A stretch of 44,789 nt of DNA from Saccoglossus kowalevskii (lineage: Eukaryota > Hemichordata > Enteropneusta > Harrimaniidae), in contig NW_003132711.1 of the NCBI RefSeq assembly GCF_000003605.2, positions 1 through 44,789 of the forward strand, in the 5' to 3' direction. The notes beneath the pieces were generated by a model. The model did not search any database. It was not told where the DNA came from and saw nothing but the letters and a program-made list of their open reading frames with translations. Made by a program: the position numbers and the translations under genes. This document shows positions 11,436-22,627 of this stretch, piece after piece (position 1 is the first letter of the stretch; each line of letters begins with the position of its first letter).

Positions 11436-13550
11436 TGACACAGTGGTTGTAAAGATGTTATGGGTAGTGTCATACAGACATGCTACCTGACACAGTGGTT
11501 GTAAATATGTTATTATTACTGTCATACAGACATGCTATCTAATACAGTGCTTGTGAAAATGTTATTGGTAGAGTCATAGAGACATGCTATCTGACACAGT
11601 GGTTGTGAAGATGTTATTGGTAGTGTCATAAAGACATGCTACCTGACACAGTTGTTGTGAAGATGTTATTGGTAGTGTCATAGAGACATGCTATCTGACA
11701 CAGTTGTTGCGAAGATGTTATTGTAGTGCCATAGACACATGCTATCTGACACAGTGGTTGTCAAGATGGTATTGGTAGTGTCATAGAGACATGCTATCTG
11801 ACACAGTTGTTGCGAAGATGTTATTGTAGTGCCATAGACACATGCTATCTGACACAGTGGTTGTCAAGATGGTATTGGTAGTGTCATAGAGACATACTAT
11901 CTGACACAGTTGTTGTGAAGATGTTATTGGTAGTGTCATAAAGACATGCTATCTGACACAGTGGTTGTCAAGATGTTATTGGCAGTGTCATAGAGACATG
12001 CTATCTGACACAGTGGTTGTCAAGGTGTTATTGGTAGTGTCATAGAGACATACTATCTGACACAGTTGTTGTGAAGATGTTATTGGTAGTGTCATAAAGA
12101 CATGCTATCTGACACAGTGGTTGTGAAGATGTTATTGGTAGTGTCATAGAGACATGCTATCTGACACAGTGGTTGTCAAGGTGTTATTGGTAGTGTCATA
12201 GAGACATGCTATCTGACACAGTGGTTGTCAAGGTGTTATTGGTAGTGTCATAGAGACATGCTGTCTAACACAGTTGTTGTGAAGATGTTATTGGTAGTGC
12301 CATACAGACGTGCTATCTGACACTGTTGTTGTGAAGATGTTATTGGTAGTGCCATAGAGACTGACACAGTGGTTTTGAAGATGTTATTGGTAGTGTCATA
12401 GAGACATGCTACCTGACACTGGTTGTGCAGATGTTATTGGTAGTGTCATAAAGACATGCTTCCTGACACAGTGGTTATGAAGGTGTTATTGGTAGTACCA
12501 TAGAGACATGCTACCTGACACAGTGGTTGTAAAGATGTTATCGGAAGTGTTATATAGACATAATATCTGACACCGTTGTTATAAAGACGTTATTGGTAGT
12601 GTCATAGAGACATGCTATCCGACACAGTTGTTGTGAAAATGTTATTGGTAGTGCCATAGAGACATGCTTTCTGACACAGTTTTTGTGAAGATGTTATTGG
12701 TAGTGTCATGGAGACATGCTATCTGACACAGTTGTTGTGAAGATGTTATTGGTAGTGTCATAGAGACATGCTATCTAACGCAGTGCTTGTGAAAATGTTA
12801 TTGGTAGTGTCATAGAGACATGCTATCTGACACAGTGGTTGTAAAGATGTTATGGGTAGTGTCATAGAGACATGCTACCTGACACAGTGGTTGTAAATAT
12901 GTTATTAGTACTGTCATAGAGACATGCTATCTAATACAGTGCTTGTGAAAATGTTATTGGTAGAGTCATAGAGACATGCTATCTGACACAGTGGTTGTGA
13001 AGATGTTATTGGTAGTGTCATAAAGACATGCTACCTGACACAGTTGTTGTGAAGATGTTATTGGTAGTGTCATAGAGACATGCTATCTGACACAGTTGTT
13101 GCGAAGATGTTATTGTAGTGCCATAGACACATGCTATCTGACACAGTGGTTGTCAAGATGGTATTGGTAGTGTCATAGAGACATGCTATCTGACACAGTT
13201 GTTGCGAAGATGTTATTGTAGTGCCATAGACACATGCTATCTGACACAGTGGTTGTCAAGATGGTATTGGTAGTGTCATAGAGACATACTATCTGACACA
13301 GTTGTTGTGAAGATGTTATTGGTAGTGTCATAAAGACATGCTATCTGACACAGTGGTTGTCAAGATGTTATTGGCAGTGTCATAGAGACATGCTATCTGA
13401 CACAGTGGTTGTCAAGGTGTTATTGGTAGTGTCATAGAGACATACTATCTGACACAGTTGTTGTGAAGATGTTATTGGTAGTGTCATAAAGACATGCTAT
13501 CTGACACAGTGGTTGTGAAGATGTTATTGGTAGTGTCATAGAGACATGCT
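11370..13550 (+). repeat. 1,392-bp higher-order repeat, about 1.6 copies
   Basis: Landmarks lie 1,392 bp apart: ATCTAACG at 11381 and 12773, GCGAAG at 11709 and 13101, and TTATTGGCAG at 11976 and 13368. The unit contains a TAACGCAG part, the 103-bp dimer and a complete 770-bp-type segment (11.97-12.74 kb), so two HOR levels are nested. It ends abruptly at 13,550 against the diverged monomers. Confidence 0.9.
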
Positions 13551-13570
13551 ATACGACACAGTTGTAAAGA
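13551..13570 (+). repeat. Junction between HOR and diverged monomers
   Basis: GCTATACGACACAG followed by TTGTAAAGATGATATT marks the change. The 3-bp deletion CAGTTGTAAAG of the 49-bp landmark (13559) sits directly at the junction. This suggests the 49-bp monomer arose near, or recombined with, this older sequence. Confidence 0.6.
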
Positions 13571-13778
13571 TGATATTAGTAGTGTCATAGAGATATCATA
13601 TCATACACAGCGGTGGTGATGATGATATTGGCAGTATTATAGAGGCAAGATATTATACACAGCGGTGGTGAAGATGATATTGGTAGCGTCATAATGACAT
13701 CATATTTTACACAGCGGTAGTGAAGATGATATTGGTAGTATCATCGAGACATCATATTTCACACAGCAGTTGTAAAGA
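13571..13778 (+). repeat. Four diverged 52-bp monomers (TGATATT / ACACAGCGG subfamily)
   Basis: Four units start at 13571, 13623, 13675 and 13727, so the pitch is exactly 52. They share TGATATT for TGTTATT, and ATATCATACACAGCGG-like ends for CTATCTGACACAGTGG (the last unit has CAGCAG). They differ from the commonest form at many positions and from each other at several (GAGGCAAGATATT; TAATGACATCATATT; ATCGAGACATCATATT). The right arm of the dyad (TGACAC) is ATACAC, TTACAC or TCACAC, so the pairing is weakened. This looks like an old layer not reached by homogenisation. No other copy occurs in the window. Confidence 0.9.
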
Positions 13779-14246
13779 TGTTATTGGTAGTGTCATAGAG
13801 ACATGCTATCTGACACAGTGGTTGTGAAGATGTTATTGGCAGTGTTATAGAGACATGCTATCTGACACAGTGGTTGTGAAGATGTTATTGGCAGTGTCAT
13901 AGAGACATGCTATCTGACACAGTGCTTGTGAAGATCTTACTGGTAGTGTCATAGAGACATGCTACATGACACAGTGGTTGTGAAGATGTTATTGGTAGTG
14001 TCATGAAGACATGCTATCTGACACAGTGGTTGTGAAGATGTCATTGGTAGTGTCATAGAGACATGCTATCTGACACAGTGGTTGTGAAGATGTTATTGGT
14101 AGTTTCATAGAGACATGCTATCTGACACAGTGGTTGTGAAGATGTTATTGGTAGTGTCATAGAGACATGCTACATGACACAGTGGTTGTGAAGATGTTAT
14201 TGGTAGTGTCATGAAGACATGCTATCTGACACAGTGGTTGTGAAGA

Positions 14247-14298
14247 TGTTATTGGTAGTGTCATAGAGACATGCTATCTGACACAGTGGTTGTGAAGA
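14247..14298 (+). repeat. Reference copy of the commonest 52-bp monomer
   Basis: I use this copy to number the monomer 1-52, starting at TGTTATTGG. Key words are GTGTCATAG at 12-20, AGACATG at 21-27, CTATCTGACAC at 28-38, AGTGGTTGTG at 39-48 and AAGA at 49-52. It has 15 G, 6 C, 14 A and 17 T, which is 40% GC with strong G-over-C skew, and no CpG. Many copies between 13.8 and 16 kb are identical or nearly so. Common subtypes differ at 28-32 (CTATC or CTACC), 41-43 (GTGG or GTTG) and 47-49 (TGTGA, TGTCA or TGTAA). Confidence 0.97.
14258..14284. other. Interrupted inverted repeat inside each monomer
   Basis: In the commonest monomer the left arm GTGTCATAG (12-20) can pair with the right arm CTATCTGACAC (28-38). 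GTGTCA pairs with TGACAC and TAG pairs with CTA, giving nine pairs, a 2-nt bulge (31-32) and the 7-nt loop AGACATG. The CTACC subtype keeps the pairing. The GTGCCA, TACTGTCA and TCACACAG subtypes lose one pair each. The dyad is seen directly. Whether it acts as a hairpin in DNA or RNA, or as a two-fold protein site, is inference. Confidence 0.75.
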
Positions 14299-15969
14299 TG
14301 TTATTGGTAGTGTCATAGAGACATGCTATCTGACACAGTGGTTGTGAAGATGTTATTGGTAGTGTCATAAAGACATGCTATCTGACACAGTGGTTGTGAA
14401 GATGTTATTGGTAGGGTCATAGAGACATGCTATCTGACACAGTGGTTGTGAAGATGTTATTGGTAGTATCATAGAGACATGCTATCTGAAACAGTGGTTG
14501 TGAAAATGTTATTGGTAGTGCCATAGAGACATGCTACCTGACACAGTGGTTGTGAAGATGTTATTGGTAGTGCCATAGAGACATGCTATCTGACACAGTT
14601 GTTGTGAAGATGTTATTGTAGTGTCATGGAGACATGCTATCTGACACAGTTGTTTTGAAGATGTTATTGGTAGTGTCATGGAGACATGCTATCTGACACA
14701 GTTGTTGTGAAGATGTTATTGGTAGTGTCATTGAGACATGCTATCTGTCACGGTGGTTGTGAAGATGTTATTGGTAGTGCCATACAGACATGCTATCTGA
14801 CACAGTGGTTTTGAAGATGTTATTAGTACTGTCATAGAGACATGCTATCTGACACAGTGCTTCTGAAGATGTTATTGGCAGTGTCATAGAGACATTCTAT
14901 CTGACACATTTGTTGTGAAGATATTATCGATAGTGTCATAGAGACATGCTACCTGACACAGTGCTTGTCAAGATGTTATTGGTAGTGTCATAGAGACATG
15001 CTACCTGACACAGTGGTTGTCAAGATGTTATTGGTAGTGTCATAGAGACATGCTATCTGACACAGTGGTTGTGAAGATGTTATTGGTAGTGTTATACAGA
15101 CATGCTATCTGACACAGTGCTTGTGAAGATGTTATTGGTAGTGTCATAGAGACATGCTATCTGACACAGTGGTTGTCAAGATGTTATTGGTAGTGTCATA
15201 CAGACATGCTATCTGACACAGTGGTTGTGAAGATGTTATTGGTAGTGTCATAGAGACATGCTATCTGACACAGTGGTTGTGAAGATGTTATTGGTAGTGT
15301 CATAGAGACATGCTATCTGACACAGTGCTTGTGAAGATGTTATTGGTAGAGTCATAGAGACATGCTACCTGACACAGTGGTTGTGAAGATGTTATTGGTA
15401 GTGTCATAGAGACATGCTATCTGACACAGTGGTTGTCAAGATGTTATTGGTAGTGTCATAGAGACATGCTATCTGACACAGTGGTTGTCAAGATGTTATT
15501 GGTAGTGTCATAGAGACATGCTATCTGACACAGTGGTTGTCAAGATGTTATTGGTAGTGTCATAGAGACATGCTACCTGACACAGTGGTTGTGAAGATGT
15601 TATTGGTAGTGTCATAGAGACATGCTATCTGATACAGTGGTTGTCAAGATGTTATTGGTAGTGTCATAGAGACATGCTATCTGACACAGTGGTTGCCAAG
15701 ATGTTATTGGTAGTGTCATAGAGACATGCTACCTGACACAGTGGTTGTCAAGATGTTATTGGTAGTGTCATAGAGACATGCTATCTGACACAGTGGTTGT
15801 CAAGATGTTATTGGTAGTGTCATAGAGACATGCTACCTGACACAGTGGTTGTGAAGATGTTATTGGTAGTGTCATAGAGACATGCTATCTAACACAGTGC
15901 TTGTGAAAATGTTATTGGTAGTGTCATAGAGACATGCTACCTGACACAGTGGTTGTGAAGATGTTATTG

Positions 15970-16915
15970 GTAGTGTCATAAAGACATGCTACCTGACACA
16001 GTTGTTGTGAAGATGTTATTGGTAGGGTCATAGAGACATGCTACTTTGACACAGTGGTTGTGAAAATGTTATTGGTAGTGTCATAGAGACATGCTATCTG
16101 ACACAGTGGTTGTAAAGATGTTATGGGTAGTGTCATAGAGACATGCTACCTGACACAGTGGTTGTGAAGGTGTTATTGGTAGTGTCATAGAGACATGCTA
16201 TCTAACGCAGTGCTTGTGAAAATGTTATTGGTAGTGTCATAGAGACATGCTACCTGACACAGTGGTTGTAAATATGTTATTAGTACTGTCATAGAGACAT
16301 GCTATCTAACACAGTGCTTGTGAAAATTTTATTGGTAGAGTCATAGAGACATGCTATCTGACACAGTAGTTGTGAAGATGTTATTGGTAGTGTCATAAAG
16401 ACATGCTATCTGACACAGTTGTTGTGAAGATGTTATTGGTAGTGTCATAGAGACATGCTATCTAACACAGTGGTTGTCAAGATGTTATTGGTAGTGTCAT
16501 AGAGACATACAATCTGCCACAGTTGTTGTGAAGATGTTATTGGTAGTGTCATAAAGACATGCTATCTGACGCAGTGGTTGTCAAGATGTTATTGGTAGTG
16601 TCATAGAGACATGCTATCTGACACAGTGGTTGTCAAGGTGTTATTGGTAGTGTCATAGAGACATACTATCTGACACAGTTGTTGTGAAGATGTTATTGGT
16701 AGTGTCATAAAGACATGCTATCTGACACAGTGGTTGTGAAGATGTTATTGGTAGTGTCATAGAGACATGCTATATGACACAGTGGTTGTCAAGGTGTTAT
16801 TGGCACTGTCATAGAGACATGCTATCTGACACAGTGGTTGTCAAGGTGTTATTGGTAGTGTCATAGAGACATGCTGTCTGACACAGTTGTTGTGAAGATG
16901 TTATTGGTAGTGTCA
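15970..16915 (+). repeat. Block duplicated at 39.7-40.7 kb
   Basis: The block matches about 39,695-40,691 and shares TGCCACAG, TGACGCAG, TATATGACACAG and TTGGCACTGTC. The offset is 23,724 at TAACGCAG (16203; 39927) and 23,776 from the TGACGCAG monomer on (16565; 40341), so the right-hand copy has one extra monomer. GCTACTTTGAC at about 16,042 is a one-base insertion unique to this copy. Confidence 0.87.
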
Positions 16916-17589
16916 TAAAGACATGCTACCTGACACAGTTGTTGTGAAGATGTTATTGGTAGGGTCATAGAGACATGCTACCTGACACAGTGGTTGTGAA
17001 AATGTTATTGGTAGTGTCATAGAGACATGCTATCTGACACAGTGGTTGTAAAGATGATATTGGTACTGTCATAGAGACATGCTACCTGACACAGTGGTTG
17101 TGAAGATGTTATTGGTAGTGTCATATAGACATGCTACCTGACACAGTGGTTGTGAAGATGTTATTGATAGTGTCATATAGACATGCTATCTGACACAGTG
17201 GTTGTAAAAATGTTATTGGTAGTGTCATAGAGACATGCTACCTGACACATTGGTTGTGAAGATGTTATTGGTACTGTCATAGAGACATGCTACCTGACAC
17301 AGTGGTTGTGAAGATGTTATTGGTAGTGTCATATAGACATGCTACCTGACACAGTGGTTGTGAAGATGTTATTGATAGTGTCATATAGACATGCTACCTG
17401 ACACAGTGGTTGTGAAGATGTTATTGATAGTGTCATATAGACATGCTACCTCACACAGTGGTTGTGAAGATGTTATTGGTAGTGTCATAGAGACATGCTA
17501 CCTGACACAGTGGTTGTAAAGATGTTATTGGTAGGGTCATAGAGACATGCTATCTGACACAGTGGTTGTGAAGATGTTATTGGTAGTGT
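16916..17589 (+). repeat. GATAG and TACTGTC monomer tract
   Basis: Alternating GGTACTGTC, ATATAGACATG and GATAGTGTC monomers are followed by TCACACAG and GGTAGGG near 17,450-17,535. It is the middle part of a composite module without its 49-bp or 44-bp landmarks. About 17,310-17,630 resembles 38,010-38,340. Confidence 0.78.
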
Positions 17590-19452
17590 CATATAGACAT
17601 GCTACCTGACACAGTGGTTGTAAAAATGGTATTGGTAGTGTCATAGAGACATGCTATCTGACACAGTGGTTGTAAAAATGGTATTGGTAGTGTCATAGAG
17701 ACATGCTATCTGACACAGTGGTTGTAAAGATGTTATCGGAAGTGTTATATAGACATAATATCTGACACCGTTGTTATAAAAATGTTATTGGTAGTGTCAT
17801 AGAGACATGCTATCTGACACAGTGGTTGTAAAGATGTTATCGGAAGTGTTATATAGACATAATATCTTACACCGTTGTTATAAAAATGTTATTGGTATTG
17901 TCATAGAGACATGCTATCTGACCGGGTTGTTGTGAAAATATTATTGGTAGTGTCATAAAAACACGCTACATGACACAGTTGTTGTGAAGATGTTATTGGT
18001 AGTGTCATAGAGACATGCTATCTAACACAGTTGTTGTGAAGATGTTATTGGTAGTGTCATAGAGACATACTATCTGACACAGTTGTTGTGAAGATGTTAT
18101 TGGTAGTGTCATAGAGACATACTATCTGACACAGTTGTTGTGAAGATGTTATTGGTAGTGTCATAGAGACATGCTATCTGACACAGTGGTTGTGAAGATG
18201 TTAATGGTAGTGTCATAGAGACATACTATCTGACACAGTTGTTGTGAAGATGTTATCGGTAGTGTCATAGAGACATACTATCTGACACAGTTGTTGTGAA
18301 GATGTTATTGGTAGTGTCATAGAGACATGCTATCTAACGCAGTGCTTGTGAAGATGTTATTGGTAGTGTCATAGAGACATGCTATCTGACACAGTGGTTG
18401 TAAAGATGTTATGGGTAGTGTCATAGAGACATGCTACCTGACACAGTGGTTGTAAATATGTTATTAGTACTGTCATAGAGACATGCTATCTGACACAGTG
18501 GTTGTAAAGATGTTATTGGTAGTGTCATAGAGACATGCTATCTGACTCAGTGGTTGTAAAGATGTTATGGGTAGTGTCATAGAGACATGCTACCTGACAC
18601 AGTGGTTGTAAATATGTTATTAGTACTGTCATAGAGACATGCTATCTGACACACTTGTTGTGAAGATGTTATTGGTAGTGTCAAAAAGACATGCTACCTG
18701 ACACAGTTGTTGTGAAGATGTTATTGGTAGTGTCATAGAGACATGCTATCTGACACAGTTGTTGGGAAGATGTTATTGTAGGGCCATAGACACATGCTAT
18801 CTGACACATTTGTTGTGAAGATGTTATTGGTAGTGTCATCGAGACATACTATCTGACACAGTTGTAAAGATGTTATTGGTAGTGTCATAGAGATGTGCTA
18901 CCTGACACAGTGGTTGTGAAGATGTTATTGATAGTGTCATATTGACATGCTACCTGACGCAGTGGTTGTAAATATGTTATTGGTACTGTCATAGAGACAT
19001 GCTATCTGACACAGTGGTTGTAAATATGTTATTAGTACTGTCATAGAGACATGCTATCTGACACAGTTGTTGTGAAGATGTTATTGGTAGTGTCATAGAG
19101 ACATGCTATCTGACACAGTTGTTGTGAAGATGTTATTGTAGTGTCATAGAGACATGCTACCTGACACAGTGGTTGTGAAGATGTTATTGGTAGAGTCATA
19201 GAGACATGCTACCTGACACAGTGGTTGCGATGATGTTATTGGTAGTGCCATAGAGACATGCTATCTGACACTGTTGTTGTGAAGATGTTATTGGTAGTGC
19301 CATAGAGACTGACACAGTGGTTGTGAAGATGTTATCGGAAGTGTTATATAGACATAATATCTGACACAGTTGTTATAAAGGCGTTATTGGTAGTGTCATA
19401 GAGACATGCTATCTGACACAGTGGTTGTGAAGATATTATTGGTAGTGTCATA
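17590..19452 (+). repeat. 1.86-kb block duplicated at 23.17-25.04 kb
   Basis: Matches 23,167-25,036 through two TGGTATTGG monomers, paired CGGAAG (17737, 17841), ACCGGG (17918; 23501), the double ATGGG/TAAATATG set, TGGGAAG, the 49-bp monomer and the 44-bp monomer (19305; 24889). The offset is 5,577 at the left and 5,584 at the right. The whole change comes from the one-base indels clustered at 23,191-23,519. Confidence 0.9.
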
Positions 19453-20375
19453 GAGACATACTATCTGACACAGTTGTTGTGAAGATGTTATTGGTAGTGT
19501 CATAGAGACATACTATCTGACACAGTTGTTGTGAAGATGTTATTGGTAGTGTCATAAAGACATGCTATCTGACACAGTTGCTGTGAAGATGTTAATGGTA
19601 GTGTCGTAGAGACATGCTACCTGACACAGTGGTTGTGAAGATGTTATTGGTACTGTCATAGAGACATGCTACCTGACACAGTGGTTGTGAAGATGTTATT
19701 GGTAGTGTCATAGAGACATGCTATCTGACACAGTGGTTGTGAAGATGTTATTGGTACTGTAATAGAGACATGCTACCTGACACAGTGGTTGTGAAGATGT
19801 TATTGGTAGTGTCATATAGACATGCTACCTGACACAGTGGTTGTGAAGATGTTATTGATAGTGTCATATAGACATGCTACCTGACACAGTGGTTGTGAAG
19901 ATGTTATTGATAGTGTCATATAGACATGCTACCTCACACAGTGGTTGTGAAGATGTTATTGGTAGTGTCATAGAGACATGCTACCTGACACAGTGGTTGT
20001 GATGATGTTATTGGTAGGGTCATAGAGACATGCTATCTGACACAGTGGTTGTGAAGATGTTATTGGTAGTGTCATAAAGACATGCTACCTGACACAGTGG
20101 TTGTAAAAATGGTATTGGTAGTGTCATAGAGACATGCTATCTGACACAGTGGTTGTAAAGATGTTATCGGAAGTGTTATATAGACATAATATCTGACACC
20201 GTTGTTATAAAAATGTTATTGGTAGTGTCATAGAGACATGCTATCTGACACAGTGGTTGTAAAGATGTTATCGGAAGTGTTATATAGACATAATATCTGA
20301 CACCGTTGTTATAAAATGTTATTGGTAGTGTCAAAGAGACATGCTATCTGACCGGGTTGTTGTGAAAATGTTATT
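18645..20375 (+). repeat. Composite HOR module, copy c, with preceding linker monomers
   Basis: 49-bp monomer at 18859, 44-bp monomer at 19305 (446 bp apart), TTAATGG at about 19,588, GATAG monomers, TCACACAG (about 19,933), GGTAGGG (about 20,013), CGGAAG at 20168 and 20272, and ACCGGG at 20348. From the 44-bp to the ACCGGG monomer is 1,043 bp. It is the most complete copy and a good reference for the others. Confidence 0.9.
18822..18870 (+). repeat. 49-bp monomer (3-bp deletion), landmark type
   Basis: CAGTTGTAAAGATG replaces CAGTTGTTGTGAAGATG. CAGTTGTAAAG occurs at 3643, 6849, 13559, 18859, 20769, 22628, 24443, 29830 and 32157. The distance to the next 44-bp monomer is exactly 446 bp in five modules (18859, 20769, 24443, 29830, 32157) and 187 bp in two (6849, 22628). 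The difference, 259 bp, is five monomers, one of them 51 bp. Confidence 0.92.
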
Positions 20376-20554
20376 GGTAGTGTCATAAAGACACACTACA
20401 TGACACAGTTGTTGTGAAGATGTTATTGGTAGTGTCATAGAGACATGCTATCTAACACAGTTGTTGTGAAGATGTTATTGGTAGTGTAATAGAGACATAC
20501 TATCTGACACAGTTGTTGTGAAGATGTTATTGGTAGTGTCATAGAGACATACTA

Positions 20555-22127
20555 TCTGACACAGTTGTTGTGAAGATGTTATTGGTAGTGTCATAAAGAC
20601 ATGCTACCTGACACAGTTGTTGTGAAGATGTTATTGGTAGTGTCATAGAGACATGCTATCTGACACAGTTGTTGGGAAGATGTTATTGTAGTGCCATAGA
20701 CACATGCTATCTGACACAGTTGTTGTGAAGATGTTATTGGTAGTGTCATAGAGACATACTATCTGACACAGTTGTAAAGATGTTATTGGTAGTGTCATAG
20801 AGATATGCTACCTGACACAGTGGTTGTGAAGATGTTATTGATAGTGTCATATTGACATGCTACCTGACGCAGTGGTTGTAAATATGTTATTGGTACTGTC
20901 ATAGAGACATGCTATCTGACACAGTGGTTGTAAATATGTTATTAGTACTGTCATAGAGACATGCTATCTGACACAGTTGTTGTGAAGATGTTATTGGTAG
21001 TGTCATAGAGACATGCTATCTGACACAGTTGTTGTGAAGATGTTATTGTAGTGTCATAGAAACATGCTACCTGACACAGTGGTTGTGAAGATGTTATTGG
21101 TAGAGTCATAGAGACATGCTACCTGACACAGTGGTTGCGATGATGTTATTGGTAGTGCCATAGAGACATGCTATCTGACACTGTTGTTGTGAAGATGTTA
21201 TTGGTAGTGCCATAGAGACTGACACAGTGGTTGTGAAGATGTTATCGGAAGTGTTATATAGACATAATATCTGACACAGTTGTTATAAAGACGTTATTGG
21301 TAGTGTCATAGAGACATGCTATCTGACACAGTGGCTGTGAAGATATTATTGGTAGTGTCATAGAGACATACTATCTGACACAGTTGTTGTGAAGATGTTA
21401 TTGGTAGTGTCATAGAGACATACTATCTGACACAGTTGTTGTGAAGATGTTATTGGTAGTGTCATAAAGACATGCTATCTGACACAGTTGCTGTGAAGAT
21501 GTTAATGGTAGTGTCGTAGAGACATGCTACCTGACACAGTGGTTGTGAAGATGTTATTGGTACTGTCATAGAGACATGCTACCTGACACAGTGGTTGTGA
21601 AGATGTTATTGGTAGTGTCATAGAGACATGCTACATGACACAGTGGTTGTGAAGATGTTATTGGTACTGTCATAGAGACATGCTACCTGACACAGTGGTT
21701 GTGAAGATGTTATTGGTAGTGTCATATAGACATGCTACCTGACACAGTGGTTGTGAAGATGTTATTGATAGTGTCATATAGACATGCTACCTGACACAGT
21801 GGTTGTGAAGATGTTATTGATAGTGTCATATAGACATGCTACCTGACACAGTGGTTGTGATGATGTTATTGGTAGGGTCATAGAGACATGCTATCTGACA
21901 CAGTGGTTGTGAAGATGTTATTGGTAGTGTCATAAAGACATGCTACCTGACACAGTGGTTGTAAAAATGTTATTGGTAGTGTCATAGAGACATGCTATCT
22001 GACACAGTGGTTGTAAAGATGTTATCGGAAGTGTTATATAGACATAATATCTGACACCGTTGTTATAAAATGTTATTGGTAGTGTCATAGAGACATGCTA
22101 TCTGACCGGGTTGTTGTGAAAATGTTA
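20555..22127 (+). repeat. Composite HOR module, copy d, with preceding linker monomers
   Basis: A tandem neighbour of copy c at 1,910 bp (44-bp monomer 19305 to 21215; CTGTGAAGAT 19581 to 21491). After the GATAG monomers the offset drops to 1,858 (GATGATG 20001 to 21859) because the TCACACAG monomer is missing. At ACCGGG it is 1,754 (20348 to 22102) because one CGGAAG plus one plain monomer are missing. It carries GAAACATGC and GTGGCTGTG, which are shared with copy f. Confidence 0.9.
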
Positions 22128-22627
22128 TTGGTAGTGTCATAAAGACACGCTACATGACACAGTTGTTGTGAAGATGTTATTGGTAGTGTCATAGAGACAT
22201 GCTATCTAACACAGTTGTTGTGAAGATGTTATTGGTAGTGTCATAGAGACATACTATCTGACACAGTTGTTGTGAAGATGTTATTGGTAGTGTCATAGAG
22301 ACATACTATCTGACACAGTTGTTGTGAAGATGCTATTGGTAGTGTCATAGAGACATGCTATCTAACACAGTTGTTGTGAAGATGTTATTGGTAGTGTCAT
22401 AGAGACATTCTATCTGACACAGTGGTTGTGAAAATGTTATTGGTAGTGTCATAGAGACATGCTATCTGACACAGTGGTTGTGAAGATGTTAATGGTAGTG
22501 TCATATAGACATGCTACCTGACACAGTGGTTGTGAAGATGTTATTGATAGTGTCATATAGACATGCTACCTGACACAGTGGTTGTGAAGATGTTATTGAT
22601 AGTGTCATAAAGACATGCTATCTGACA
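22128..22627 (+). repeat. Linker monomers between modules d and e
   Basis: ACACGCTACATGAC, TAACACAG, two CATACTATC units, GATGCTATTGG, TAACACAG and then GATAG units. From 22,379 it is the same as 6,600 onward. No unique sequence is present. Confidence 0.78.

Larger units (their letters stand above)
13779..15969 (+). repeat. Most homogeneous canonical stretch
   Basis: About 42 monomers, mostly the reference form or its TGTCAAG version, with few length variants and no 44-bp, 49-bp, CGGAAG or ACCGGG monomers. Early copies have GGCAGTG, and single changes such as GTAGTTTCAT (about 14,100) mark individual units. An ATTCTATCTGACACATTTG monomer lies at about 14,893. About 15,310-15,862 matches 35,189-35,741 at an offset of 19,879 (GATACAGTGG at 15631 and 35510; GGTTGCCAAG at 15691 and 35570). 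Confidence 0.85.

Noticed and set aside
14247-14298. CCAAT box (minus strand of TTATTGG) as a regulatory site in each monomer
   Set aside because: The pentamer is present, but flanking bases do not fit the NF-Y preference well and there is no promoter or gene nearby. Chance presence multiplied by tandem copying explains the number.
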